From contig CAZLZD010000005.1 of assembly GCA_964563925.1 (NCBI GenBank), forward strand, positions 1 to 64,000: a DNA stretch of 64,000 nt. The letters run 5' to 3'. The notes beneath the pieces were generated by a model. The model ran no database searches. It was not told the origin of the DNA and saw nothing but the letters and a program-made list of their open reading frames with translations. Origin of the DNA: JAUILA01 sp964563925. Lineage in GTDB: Bacteria; Bacteroidota; Bacteroidia; Cytophagales; Cyclobacteriaceae. Below, piece by piece: positions 54,466 through 63,410 of the stretch. The position numbers and the translations under genes were made by a program. Position 1 is the stretch's first letter. Each line of letters starts with the position of its first letter.

Positions 54466-54874
54466 AATAAGCCTCCTTGATGTATCCCCAGCCCTCGCTT
54501 TGGCGCTGGACGATCTCCAGGATTCCGTCAGGCACCGTCCCCACTCCCTGGATAAGATCCGATTTATCCAGATCATATCGTTTCAGGGTCATCGCACATA
54601 CGTTAATGGTGACATTCTCCTGGCTGACCACTTCTGTGATCTCTTGAGTCAGTGCAGATTTGTCTTTCAGCACCATTGGCAGTGCACCGCTGTATATCAC
54701 CAATTCAAAGGTGGAGTTAGGATAAGCCGTGGACATGGCCTTTATGTGTCGCATGGTGGATGAATGGATCTTCGGATCGTCGCTTGTGACATCAAAGACT
54801 ATTTTTACCTCCTGTGATCGGGCTGCCGTAAGACTTATGAGCACGAAAAGAAGGGAACCAAGAAACTTTTTCAT
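54464..54874 (-). CDS. Exported DsrE-family protein
   Basis: The 136-residue protein has a signal peptide ending TAARSQ. The mature domain has the DsrE/TusD fold pattern: VKIVFDVTSDD, then FELVIYSGALPMVL, then the conserved Cys93 in INVCAMTLKR, and a final GTVPDGILEIVQRQSEGWGYI. DsrE proteins carry or move sulfur on a cysteine persulfide; exported versions are poorly studied. It is the second gene of a pair, 13 bases after the Tat-type DsrE-like gene and downstream of a TsdA-like cytochrome. Confidence 0.82.
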   Translation of the reverse strand: MKKFLGSLLFVLISLTAARSQEVKIVFDVTSDDPKIHSSTMRHIKAMSTAYPNSTFELVIYSGALPMVLKDKSALTQEITEVVSQENVTINVCAMTLKRYDLDKSDLIQGVGTVPDGILEIVQRQSEGWGYIKEAY

Positions 54875-54887
54875 AGCTATGACTTTT

Positions 54888-55592
54888 TTAACCTACACTA
54901 GAGTCTATATAAGCAATTTTATTCTCAGCAAGCCTGCCCAGTACCCAGACTCCCGACGGGGCCAGTTCAATACCCGGCAGCATAGATGCAACCATGTCAT
55001 TATATACATCTTCAGCCTTAAGTCCCTGGGCTTCTGCTATGAATCCTGAATAGACATTGTAAGCCATATTACATACGCAGAATCCTGCACCTTTAGCCTG
55101 TAAGCCCTCGATGCCATCTAAACCGGGTACCGGAAACGTGCCTTCCTTGACATTCAGGTAAGGATTTCTCACGGCAAAAGCCCCTGTTGTCGGATCCTTG
55201 TAATTAAGCATTTCACCCAGATTGTATTTTTTAATCAGCTCATCCTTAAAAGAAAAAATTATTCCGTGATGCCGTAGTACATTAACTACGCCTAGCTGCG
55301 GAGGTGGTGTGCCTGTCTGGTCGTTTGTCATATAATATACGTTCGTCCAGATAAAGCCCCACGGATTGGCCTGAGATACGTCATAGGCAACAGCGTGTTT
55401 CTTTTTGCCGGTTGCATGCAGCATTTTCATGACTTCATCTCCCCCAAGGGCCGCCGTATTGGTTTTCATCTTATCCATATTCAAAGAAGAAATCCCGGCT
55501 TCCATCTGATGGGATAAAAGGGTCAGCCCAGCGGCAGCTCCGGTGGCAATTGTGCCTAAAAAGGCTCGTCGTTGATTGTTAGAGGTTTTCAT
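54888..55592 (-). CDS. Tat-exported DsrE-like protein with Cys-x-Cys
   Basis: The 234-residue protein begins MKTSNNQRRAFLGTIATGAA, a twin-arginine signal. The body is longer than DsrE but has matching features: VNVLRHHGIIFSF (~103-115), a Cys172-Val-Cys174 pair at the spot where DsrE has its active Cys (GAGFCVCNMAYNV), and a C-terminal LAPSGVWVLGRLAENKIAYI. I therefore call it DsrE-like; the assignment is by pattern only. It leads the pair with the small DsrE gene. Confidence 0.65.
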   Translation of the reverse strand: MKTSNNQRRAFLGTIATGAAAGLTLLSHQMEAGISSLNMDKMKTNTAALGGDEVMKMLHATGKKKHAVAYDVSQANPWGFIWTNVYYMTNDQTGTPPPQLGVVNVLRHHGIIFSFKDELIKKYNLGEMLNYKDPTTGAFAVRNPYLNVKEGTFPVPGLDGIEGLQAKGAGFCVCNMAYNVYSGFIAEAQGLKAEDVYNDMVASMLPGIELAPSGVWVLGRLAENKIAYIDSSVG

Positions 55593-55828
55593 ATGCGTTG
55601 ATTGATGGTGGTTGTTTTCTGCAGATAATTAACTGACAAAAGCAGAATAATTAGTGAGTGGTACAATGGTAACCGGCCTGCGCCGGAAGGTAATAGTCAG
55701 ATACCCGTATCGATGAACAGGAAGTAGGGCCCTGCCATACTTCCGTATGAATCAGTATTTAAGGCATATCCAACTTAACGCCTTGATAATAAAAGGAATG
55801 TACAAAATTTTTAAAGTAAATTCCAATG
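55593..55828. other. Intergenic region upstream of the DsrE pair
   Basis: This is 236 bases between the cytochrome gene end and the Tat DsrE-like start. It holds a small stem CCGGC-CTGC-GCCGG around 55676-55689 and a weak AAGGC…GCCTT hairpin. No coding region is seen. The gap is big enough for a separate promoter, so the cytochrome and DsrE genes may not be one operon. Confidence 0.4.
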
Positions 55829-56866
55829 TTATTTGGATTTACTGATGCCGTGTTCCTTCTCATAAAATTCCATGATAGGCTGAAAGGGGCCAAACTTATG
55901 TTGTTCGGGAGGAAAACTGTCAGCCCAAGGGCCATAGGGTGTGGAAACAGGCTTTAACAGGATATCCGGAAAGTCCTTCTCCTTATTGGGCTTGGCCGGC
56001 CGGTCAAAGGTGTTTATATAGGCGGCTACATGGTAGGCTTCTTCATCGGTCAGCAAAGGGGTATCGTATGTTGCTCCAAAAGGCATATTTGCCTTGATAA
56101 ATTCAGCGGCGGTTATCACACGATTCATTCCTGCCCCGTCATTGTATGTATCTTTTCCTCCCACCGGCGGGTAGACATATCCGGCAAATACTTCTCCCGG
56201 AATCCTTTGTCCTTCTCCGGAAGGCCCGTGGCAGATCATACATTTTTCTTCATATACCAAACGACCCAATGATGTATCTGCCGCGGCTGCCGGCAGGTTG
56301 ACCGGTTTATACCCCTTATACATTTTTTCCATATCTTCCGGCACACCCTCACTCAGCCATTTCATATAGGCTATCATAGATTGCATCTCTTTGGAATCGT
56401 CGGGCAATACCTGACCGTTCATACTCCGTTCCATGCATCCGTTAATTCGTTCTTCCAGGGTCCCGATCTTATTTTCCCTGCCACGAAACTGAGGGAAGCG
56501 GTTTGCCACCCCGATAAATGAACCCGACCCAATTTTCCTGCCTGCATCAAGGTGACAGTTACCACAGTTCAGGTTATTACCTGCAAATCTTTTATCGGGG
56601 TCCTGTGAAAGTGGTCCGATGAGCCGTGATGTATTCAGGATGAGATCGTGACCCAATTGAACAAGTTCACCCTCCTCCCCATCCGGCAGATCGGTGAGCG
56701 GATTTTTTGGTTGCCAGATTCCGGCAACCAGGGGGACGGCTTCCTGCTGTGTGGCAGGCGGGTTAAAGGCTACGTAGAGAATCACACCTGTGTAGGCCAC
56801 AAGCATAAACATAAAGAGGAATATGGCCCGCATGAGCCACCTGATTTGTCTGATCAGCTTTTCCAT
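55829..56866 (-). CDS. tsdA: TsdA-like dihaem cytochrome c (thiosulfate dehydrogenase family)
   Basis: This 345-residue protein has an N-terminal membrane anchor (~10-35) and two CxxCH sites: CGNCH (101-105) and CMICH (209-213). Between them the motif RINGCMERSMNG carries Cys144, at the position of the axial Cys ligand of haem 1 in characterised TsdA. The flanking GNNLNCGNCHLDAGR and FPQFRGREN are also TsdA-like. TsdA couples thiosulfate to tetrathionate in the periplasm, in either direction. Here the anchored form could pass electrons to the membrane chain. The C-terminal ~60 residues (YGPWADSFPPEQHKFGPF) are also seen in related cytochromes. It is upstream of two DsrE-like genes. Confidence 0.78.
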   Translation of the reverse strand: MEKLIRQIRWLMRAIFLFMFMLVAYTGVILYVAFNPPATQQEAVPLVAGIWQPKNPLTDLPDGEEGELVQLGHDLILNTSRLIGPLSQDPDKRFAGNNLNCGNCHLDAGRKIGSGSFIGVANRFPQFRGRENKIGTLEERINGCMERSMNGQVLPDDSKEMQSMIAYMKWLSEGVPEDMEKMYKGYKPVNLPAAAADTSLGRLVYEEKCMICHGPSGEGQRIPGEVFAGYVYPPVGGKDTYNDGAGMNRVITAAEFIKANMPFGATYDTPLLTDEEAYHVAAYINTFDRPAKPNKEKDFPDILLKPVSTPYGPWADSFPPEQHKFGPFQPIMEFYEKEHGISKSK

Positions 56867-56928
56867 AGTTGCCAGGTCTTATGTACTCAATATACGATGA
56901 AATTATAGCTCTTCACAGCAGGGACAAG

Positions 56929-58059
56929 CTAATCTTCCTGTCCTCCCGAACCGAATGCGCCCCGCAGCAGGATCGTTCGGGTACTATCTTCAAACTGCAG
57001 GAGGGGAACCCTCCCGTCCTGCAAATCCCCGGCTTCCACCGGTACTCTCCGGAAAGTAAGGTAGTCTTCATTCTCCTCTTCCAGAACCATTATCTGTCTG
57101 CTATCCCCACTGCCAATCACGGCACTTTCAGGAACAGAAGGCAATGTCATTTCATCGAGGATTATATGTGCCTCAACAAACATCCCTACTTTGAACCTTC
57201 CCTCATCCTCTTCATTTATATGTCCGTGGATATTGATCGTCCGGCTTTCTTCATTCACCGATTGACCTATCAGCTGGATACCCGCCTCAAAAAATTGAGA
57301 AGAAGCTTCAGGCACACGGAAACGGATTCGCTGACCGGGTTCAAGGAACAGGACATCCTTTTCATAGACAATGAGCTCAAGGTGCTTATGGGACGGGTCG
57401 ACAATTTCCATGATCAGGTCTGACGGATTCACATAACTTCCAAGGCTCACACTGAGCTTTGTCACTGACCCGCTTACAGGGGCATAAAGCCTGACCTGGG
57501 TGGTGAACTGCCCGCTTTCAACCCGTTGAACGGGAATGCCCAGGAGTTCGAGGTTGGCCTTCATGCCTGCCAGCGAGGCGCGCGCCCGTTTATAATCACT
57601 CTCAGCTTTCAGGAAATTTTTCTGTGAGGTTATCTTTTCTTCAAACAGCTTCTGCTGTCTTTCATAATCTGCACGTAAATAATTGATTTGTTCGGCTACC
57701 TCAAGGTATTCCTGCTGCAGATTTACATATTCAGGATTTTCAAGTACGGCGATCAGGTCCCCTTTCTTTACCTCATTGCCAATGAGCAATGGTACCTGCT
57801 TAATAAATCCTCCCATAATCGCGCTCACCCTGGCCCGTTGCTGAGGTGGTACATCAATCACACCGGAAGAGCGGACTGTCCGTGAGAATTCTGCCGGTTG
57901 AACCTGCCCCAATTGCATATCATTCGTTTCAAATTGTATTCTGGATATTCGTACCTGGCCAGGTTCTGTCTCTTCCAATGCCGGTTCTTCCGGCGGATTG
58001 GTGCATCCCGCCCCATAAATCAGAATCCCGCAGAGGAGTATATTTATTATCTTGGTCAT
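56929..58059 (-). CDS. czcB: RND efflux periplasmic adaptor lipoprotein (CzcB/CusB-type)
   Basis: The 376-residue lipoprotein has its lipobox Cys at residue 19 (YGAGC). The order is that of membrane-fusion proteins: a beta-barrel/lipoyl half (GVIDVPPQQRARVSAIMGGFI), a helical hairpin (~115-175; EYLEVAEQINYLRADYERQ), a second lipoyl half (VRLYAPVSGSVTKL) and beta-barrel domains. It starts 2 bases after the pump gene's stop, so it is coupled to it. There is no obvious His- or Met-rich metal site. It links the CzcA-type pump to the channel. Confidence 0.9.
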   Translation of the reverse strand: MTKIINILLCGILIYGAGCTNPPEEPALEETEPGQVRISRIQFETNDMQLGQVQPAEFSRTVRSSGVIDVPPQQRARVSAIMGGFIKQVPLLIGNEVKKGDLIAVLENPEYVNLQQEYLEVAEQINYLRADYERQQKLFEEKITSQKNFLKAESDYKRARASLAGMKANLELLGIPVQRVESGQFTTQVRLYAPVSGSVTKLSVSLGSYVNPSDLIMEIVDPSHKHLELIVYEKDVLFLEPGQRIRFRVPEASSQFFEAGIQLIGQSVNEESRTINIHGHINEEDEGRFKVGMFVEAHIILDEMTLPSVPESAVIGSGDSRQIMVLEEENEDYLTFRRVPVEAGDLQDGRVPLLQFEDSTRTILLRGAFGSGGQED

Positions 58060-58061
58060 GC

Positions 58062-61000
58062 TTATTCAATTAAATAATTAATGGAAATGACTACCTGGTT
58101 ATAGGCATTGAGATTTTCCAGGTAGGATAAATGAATGGCGGAAGCATTCTCCACGCTTTGGATATACTGAAAGAAATCTATTTCACCGTTCTGATAGCTT
58201 AGATTAGCCATCTTGAGAATTTCCTGCGACAGATTCTCACCTTCCTCTTCAAAGTAGATAAGTCCTTCCTCGTATTTTTTTAATCCGGCTACTAATGCAA
58301 AGTAGGAGGTTTCGAGTCGGTTTCGGTAGTCGATGGCACGTTGACTCGCGATCTCTTCGGCTATCTTTGAAGCCCTTACTCTGGATGCATTGAAAAGCAG
58401 CGGCAGGCGGACGCCGATCTGGTACCCGTTCAGACGCTGATCCAGTCCTGAATTACTCCCGCTGAAGTAGGATACATTAAAATCGGGTAACAACAATTGT
58501 TTTTGCAGGTCACCTTGCTCCCGGAAATACTGCTGCTGATTTTCGTACCAGGCTAATCCAGGGTTGTCAGAAAGACTGACTTCCTGAACCGGCAGCTTTT
58601 TTAACGTCTCAGAGGCGATTTGGAGGGTATCCGGACTTTGGACCAGTCTGAGCAATTCGAGCCTGGCCACATCCACATCTTCCAGAGCCTGCCGGTGTTT
58701 GGTTTGTAACTGACGTTGCTTGGCCTGAGCGGAAATCTTCTCCAGGTAATTTGATTCTCCAAGTTCGAATCGCCGGTTGGCAGCATTCTCAAATTCCAGG
58801 TAAAGGGAATCAAGGTACTGATATACCCTCGCCTTACTGCGTTCATACTGCAGTTGCCAGTAGGCCGATTCCACATCCCGGTTCAGTTGCCTGCGGGCAA
58901 TCTCATAGGCACTTGACTCCATGGCCAGCTGAGCCATGTTTACTTGTTTCCTGGCACCGTAGACGGTTGGAAACAGAAAGCCCTGTTGAATGCCTAGTAC
59001 CCGTAAAGGCTCATTGTTAAGTGCAAGGTTGGCCTGGTCATAGTGATAATAGACTTCGGTCTTGTCGAAGTTGAAAGCACTTCCCACCAGTTCGTCTGCC
59101 TGCTCGACACTGAGCCGGCTTGCCTCCAGGGCGGCGTTGTTTTTAACTGCAAGGTCTTGCAGGTTTTCCCGGGTCAGGGGTTCCTGCTGACTCCGGGCGG
59201 AGATGGTCAGGCACAGCAGAACCGGCAGAATAAGGAGCGCTTTGCCGGATACCGACCCTTGTTTTTTGTGCCGTGATTCTCCAAACATCGAATAGAGCAC
59301 CGGGAGAACGATCAGTGTCAGCAGTGTGGCTGTAACCAACCCACCAATGACCACCGTTGCCAGGGGGCGCTGGACCTCAGCGCCGGCACTTCCTGATACG
59401 GCCATTGGCAGAAATCCCAGTGCCGCAGCAGAGGCGGTAAGCAGTACGGGCCGGAGACGGTCCCTGGTGGCCTGTATGATCATATTTTCAAAGCTCTTAA
59501 AGCCTTCCTTACTCAGTTCCTTGAGGTGTTCAATCAGCACGATGCCGTTAAGTACTGCAATCCCAAATAATGCAATAAATCCGACGCCGGCAGAAATACT
59601 GAATGGCATGCCCCTTATCCAAAGAAGGAATACACCTCCCACCGCGGCCAGCGGAATAGCCGAGAAAACAAGCACTGCCTCTTTCAGTGAAGAGAACGCA
59701 AAGAACAGCATAATGAAGATGAGTACGAGTGCAATGGGGACGGCGACCCTGAGGCGTTCTTTGGCGCTTTGAAGGTTTTCAAACTGTCCGCCATAGGTAA
59801 CATTATAGCCGGCCGGAAATTGTACATGCTCCCCGACGAGGTTGCGGATATCAGTAACTACGGATTCCAGGTCACGGTCCCTGACATTAATGCCCACAAC
59901 GGTCCGTCTGCGCGTATCATCCCGGGAGATTTTAGCCGCCCCTTCCTGGTAGGATATTTCAGCAAGTTCATTCAGGGGCACTTTTCCCCCACCCGGCAGA
60001 TCCACATAAAGGGATCTCAGGTTGCTTATATCGCGCCGATACGGTTCCTCCAGGCGCATGACCAGGTCAAACCTTCGCTCGCCCTCAAATACACTGCCGG
60101 TTGTATACCCGGCAAACCCCATGGAAACAATTTCATTTAGCTCAGAAACATTCAACCCATACCTGGCAATTTTCGAACGATCGTAGGTAACCGCCATTTG
60201 GGGCAACCCTACGATCTTCTCCACTGTGATATCCGCTGCGCCCGGTACCCTCTCGGCCAGTGATTTTATCTCATTGGCTTTTTCCGTCAGCAGGTCAAGG
60301 TCTTCGCCGAATATTTTAATGGCGATATCCGCACGGACCCCGGTGATCAGCTCGTTAAACCTCATCTCAATGGGCTGGGTAAATTCTACGCCCATGCCGG
60401 GGATGACGGAAAGTGCTTCTTTGAAGAGGTTGGCCAGCTCATCCTTCGTGCTGGCGCTGACCCAGTCTGATTTAGGCTTGAGAATAATGATCACGTCACT
60501 GTCCTCCATGGACATCGGGTCGGTGGGAACCTCAGCCGCTCCAATCCGGGTGACAACCTGTTCCACCTCCGGAAATTGATCAAGGAGAATTTGTTCAATA
60601 CGGGTGGTGGTCTCAATGGTAGATGTGAGTGATGTGCCCGTTGGCAGAATAGGCTGTATCACAAAGTCACCTTCATCAAGGGTTGGAATAAATTCCCCGC
60701 CAAGCCGCAGATAGCCAACCACGGCCACGGCAAGCAAGAGCACCGCCAGGGACAGGACCAGTGTTTTGGCCCTGAGCGCCCCTCGGATTACGGGTTCATA
60801 GAGACGGTCAATCAACCGCATGATTCGCACCGATATATTTTTTGATGATTTCCTTGCGGGCTTGATAAATACTGCGGAAGCAACAGGTACGTAGGTGAAG
60901 CAAAGGATCATGGCGCCGATAAGTGCAAAGCTGAAGGTAAGGGCCATCGGACGAAACATTTTACCTTCCACCCCACTCAACGATAAAATGGGTATAAATA

Positions 61001-62387
61001 CGATCAGGATAATCAACTGACCGAATACGGCACTGTTCATCATGTTGGTAGCGCTCTTACGGGTCACTGCGTCCTTGACACGCTGCCGTTCAATTCCAGA
61101 TAGTTGTTCAAAAGATCCTGCTTGCTGTGACAGCTTGTAGGCAATATATTCCACGATAATGACGGCCCCATCGATAATGATTCCGAAATCAATGGCGCCA
61201 AGGCTCATCAGGTTGGCATCCACGTCGAACAGGTACATGAGTGAGAGGGCGAATAGAAGTGACAAGGGAATGACCGAGGCGACAACAAGGCCCGACCTGA
61301 TGTTTCCAAGCAGCAGAACCACTACAAAGATCACAATGAGGCAGCCAAGAACAAGGTTTTCAGTGATGGTAGCCGTGGTTTTCCCGATCAGGTCGCTGCG
61401 GTCAAGGAATGCGTTAATATAAACGCCCTCCGGGAGCGTTGACTGAATTTCCTCTACCCGTTCCCTTACCGCATCAATGACTTTCTTGGAGTTCGCATCT
61501 TTCAGCATCATTACCTGTCCCAGCACCTTCTCCCCTTCCCCGTTGCCGGTAATGGCCCCGAACCGTACTGCGCTGCCGTAACCGACCTGCGCAATGTCCC
61601 GCACGTAGACCGGGACGCCCTCGTTCACGCGGATAACGATATTACGTATATCCTCAAGGTTTTCCACAAGTCCTTCGCCCCGTATAAAATATGCCTGTCC
61701 TGATTTTTCAATGTATCCCCCGCCGCTAACACTGTTGTTGCGTTCCAGGGCATCCATAACCTCGCTGATGGTCAGATTCATGGCTTTGAGCTTTTCCGAG
61801 GAAATAGCCACTTCGTATTGCTTCAGTTTCCCGCCCCAGGTATTGATTTCCACTACGCCAGGTATGCCTGATAACTGCCGTTTAACGATCCAGTCCTGGA
61901 TCGTGCGCAGCTGCATGGTACTGTAAACATCTTCGTATCCCGGTTTGGTATCCAGAATATACTGATAGATCTCGCCAAGCCCGGTGGTAATGGGTCCCAG
62001 TGTTGGTTTGCCAAAACCCTCCGGTATTTTTTCGGTGGCGGACTGAATTTTTTCAGAAATCAGCTGCCGGGGAAGATAGGTTCCCATCCCATCCTCAAAA
62101 ACAATCGTAACAACGGATAAACCAAATTTGGAAATGGACCGGATCTCAACTACGCCAGGCAGATTGGCCATCTCAAGCTCGATCGGATAGGTAATAAACT
62201 GTTCCATATCCTGGGTCGACAGACTGCGGCTGGTGGTAAGAACCTGAACCTGGTTATTGGTAATATCCGGCACTGCACCGATCGAGATCTGAGTGAGAGA
62301 ATATATACCAAAAAAAATCAGGGCCCCGGTAAATAGAAATATAATGAACTTGTGTCCAAGACTAAAATCAATAATCTTACTAATCAT
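58062..62387 (-). CDS. czcA: CzcA-type heavy-metal RND pump fused to TolC-like channel
   Basis: The 1441-residue protein has two parts. Residues 1-~1040 are a complete HME-RND pump with 12 membrane segments. Segment 4 has Asp400, Asp406 and Glu413 (AIDFGIIIDGAVIIVEY), the pattern of divalent-cation (Zn/Co/Cd/Ni) pumps, not the Cu/Ag type. After a basic linker, ~1047-1065 form a signal-peptide-like stretch (ALLILPVLLCLTISARSQ). Residues ~1070-1441 are a TolC/CzcC-like channel protein with paired helical and beta segments. Such CzcA-CzcC fusions occur naturally in Bacteroidota. It is upstream of the adaptor gene in the same operon. Confidence 0.92.
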   Translation of the reverse strand: MISKIIDFSLGHKFIIFLFTGALIFFGIYSLTQISIGAVPDITNNQVQVLTTSRSLSTQDMEQFITYPIELEMANLPGVVEIRSISKFGLSVVTIVFEDGMGTYLPRQLISEKIQSATEKIPEGFGKPTLGPITTGLGEIYQYILDTKPGYEDVYSTMQLRTIQDWIVKRQLSGIPGVVEINTWGGKLKQYEVAISSEKLKAMNLTISEVMDALERNNSVSGGGYIEKSGQAYFIRGEGLVENLEDIRNIVIRVNEGVPVYVRDIAQVGYGSAVRFGAITGNGEGEKVLGQVMMLKDANSKKVIDAVRERVEEIQSTLPEGVYINAFLDRSDLIGKTTATITENLVLGCLIVIFVVVLLLGNIRSGLVVASVIPLSLLFALSLMYLFDVDANLMSLGAIDFGIIIDGAVIIVEYIAYKLSQQAGSFEQLSGIERQRVKDAVTRKSATNMMNSAVFGQLIILIVFIPILSLSGVEGKMFRPMALTFSFALIGAMILCFTYVPVASAVFIKPARKSSKNISVRIMRLIDRLYEPVIRGALRAKTLVLSLAVLLLAVAVVGYLRLGGEFIPTLDEGDFVIQPILPTGTSLTSTIETTTRIEQILLDQFPEVEQVVTRIGAAEVPTDPMSMEDSDVIIILKPKSDWVSASTKDELANLFKEALSVIPGMGVEFTQPIEMRFNELITGVRADIAIKIFGEDLDLLTEKANEIKSLAERVPGAADITVEKIVGLPQMAVTYDRSKIARYGLNVSELNEIVSMGFAGYTTGSVFEGERRFDLVMRLEEPYRRDISNLRSLYVDLPGGGKVPLNELAEISYQEGAAKISRDDTRRRTVVGINVRDRDLESVVTDIRNLVGEHVQFPAGYNVTYGGQFENLQSAKERLRVAVPIALVLIFIMLFFAFSSLKEAVLVFSAIPLAAVGGVFLLWIRGMPFSISAGVGFIALFGIAVLNGIVLIEHLKELSKEGFKSFENMIIQATRDRLRPVLLTASAAALGFLPMAVSGSAGAEVQRPLATVVIGGLVTATLLTLIVLPVLYSMFGESRHKKQGSVSGKALLILPVLLCLTISARSQQEPLTRENLQDLAVKNNAALEASRLSVEQADELVGSAFNFDKTEVYYHYDQANLALNNEPLRVLGIQQGFLFPTVYGARKQVNMAQLAMESSAYEIARRQLNRDVESAYWQLQYERSKARVYQYLDSLYLEFENAANRRFELGESNYLEKISAQAKQRQLQTKHRQALEDVDVARLELLRLVQSPDTLQIASETLKKLPVQEVSLSDNPGLAWYENQQQYFREQGDLQKQLLLPDFNVSYFSGSNSGLDQRLNGYQIGVRLPLLFNASRVRASKIAEEIASQRAIDYRNRLETSYFALVAGLKKYEEGLIYFEEEGENLSQEILKMANLSYQNGEIDFFQYIQSVENASAIHLSYLENLNAYNQVVISINYLIE

Positions 62388-62418
62388 AGTAAACTGATTA
62401 ACAGATGTTTATATATGT

Positions 62419-62443
62419 TTAACTAAACAGAAGAGTTAACTAA
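62419..62443. promoter_or_regulatory. Direct repeat between His-rich gene and pump gene
   Basis: TTAACTAA occurs at 62419-62426 and 62436-62443, 17 bases apart. The second copy overlaps the stop of the His-rich gene. It could be a binding site for a metal-responsive regulator, or chance in an AT-rich gap. Confidence 0.25.
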
Positions 62444-62829
62444 GAAAAGGGAGAAATCGGCGGTTGGAAGACGGGATTCGGTACACACCGGGTGGCATGT
62501 TCCTGGTAGATTGCCTGCAGGTTTTTGTCTTCATTGAAAAGACCCGGAACCGGAAGTGTATTCCCGGTATCGTTCATGAAAGCAATATGAAGATGAATTG
62601 ATCCGTGATGGAACGGGAGGTCTTCATGCTCTTCATGGTCTTTGGAATGTTCCTGTCTGAGGTCGCCGTAATGCTTGGATAGAAATGTGAGGAATGAGTC
62701 TCCATATTCCTCAGAGTGCAGTTGCGCATGCTCAATAAGTTCGCCTACCTTCAATATTTCCCTGGCTGCAAAAGAAAAAGTTTGCAGCAGCAGCAAAGAG
62801 GCAAGTCCGAAAGCTAACAAGCGCATCAT
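62440..62829 (-). CDS. His-rich small secreted protein leading the efflux operon
   Basis: I choose ATG 62829 (129 residues), because it gives a signal peptide (MMRLLAFGLASLLLLQTFSF) directly. Ten histidines fall within residues 34-81 (HAQLH, EHSKDHEEHED, FHHGSIHLH), alongside many acidic residues, a likely metal-binding stretch. No family is recognised. It is 52 bases upstream of the CzcA-type gene on the same strand. A metal sensor or periplasmic metal buffer is inferred from composition and position. Confidence 0.7.
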   Translation of the reverse strand: MMRLLAFGLASLLLLQTFSFAAREILKVGELIEHAQLHSEEYGDSFLTFLSKHYGDLRQEHSKDHEEHEDLPFHHGSIHLHIAFMNDTGNTLPVPGLFNEDKNLQAIYQEHATRCVPNPVFQPPISPFS

Positions 62830-62960
62830 CAGTTTTAAAAGTACAAAATAAATAGTAACCCTGTGCAGCAAATGTTACAGATGGTATAAAATGAAGAAAA
62901 CCAGGCAGAGCCTGGCTTTCAATCAGGAAACGATGCATGAGTCACGTTTCCAGGGATATT

Positions 62961-63332
62961 TTAAAGTTCCGTTTCACTGAGGACCGACCACTCCTGCTCG
63001 GTGAAAAGTCGTGACCTGATTATAAACCGAATGCCCATCGGAATTTCAAGGGAGAAACTTGAACCCCGGCCGGGAGTCACATCCAGGGTGAGGTGGGTGT
63101 GCTTCCAGTATTCAAACTGATCCCGGGACATGTAAAACGGCGCTTCGTCGATATAACCCAGCAGTACATCGCTTTCTCCTGTTTTGAATTCTCCATCTTC
63201 AAAACACATTGGTTGTGAACCATCACAACAGCCGCCGCTCTGATGAAACATAAGCGGCCCGTATCTTTTTTTCAGTTTGCTCATTACTTCCAATGCCTCC
63301 GGTGTGGCATCTATTCGCTTTACATCCTCCAT
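62961..63332 (-). CDS. DUF779 protein, aldehyde dehydrogenase companion
   Basis: The gene encodes 123 residues with no signal peptide. Family features are TPEALEVMSKLKKRYGPLMFHQSGGCCDGS (quoted in full only in parts: GPLMFHQSGGCCDGS at ~25-39) with its paired cysteines, and FYMSRDQFEYWKHTHLTLDV (~67-86). DUF779 genes are commonly next to acetaldehyde-type dehydrogenases, as here. The cysteines may bind a metal or take part in redox control. It lies 78 bases downstream of the dehydrogenase gene with a hairpin between. Confidence 0.85.
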   Translation of the reverse strand: MEDVKRIDATPEALEVMSKLKKRYGPLMFHQSGGCCDGSQPMCFEDGEFKTGESDVLLGYIDEAPFYMSRDQFEYWKHTHLTLDVTPGRGSSFSLEIPMGIRFIIRSRLFTEQEWSVLSETEL

Positions 63333-63355
63333 ACGTCACTTTTAAGGTAAAAGAA

Positions 63356-63387
63356 GGATGAGCGGGAGAATATTTCTCCCCTCATCC
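63356..63387 (-). terminator. Long hairpin between aldehyde dehydrogenase and DUF779 genes
   Basis: GGATGAG-(C)-GGGAGAA and TTCTCCC-CTCATCC form a 14-bp stem with one bulge and a 3-base loop. On the minus strand it is followed by TTCTTTTA. It fits a partial terminator or a processing hairpin that lowers DUF779 expression relative to the dehydrogenase. Confidence 0.65.
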
Positions 63388-63410
63388 ATCAATCATCCAA
63401 CACTATTGAT

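Noticed and set aside
61120..61220. Cu/Ag (CusA) specificity for the RND pump
   Set aside because: Segment 4 has the two Asp and one Glu typical of divalent-cation pumps, not the CusA pattern.
58062..62387. Frameshift or assembly joining of separate czcA and czcC genes
   Set aside because: The frame is continuous with a sensible linker, and such fusions are known in Bacteroidota, so a true fusion is more likely.
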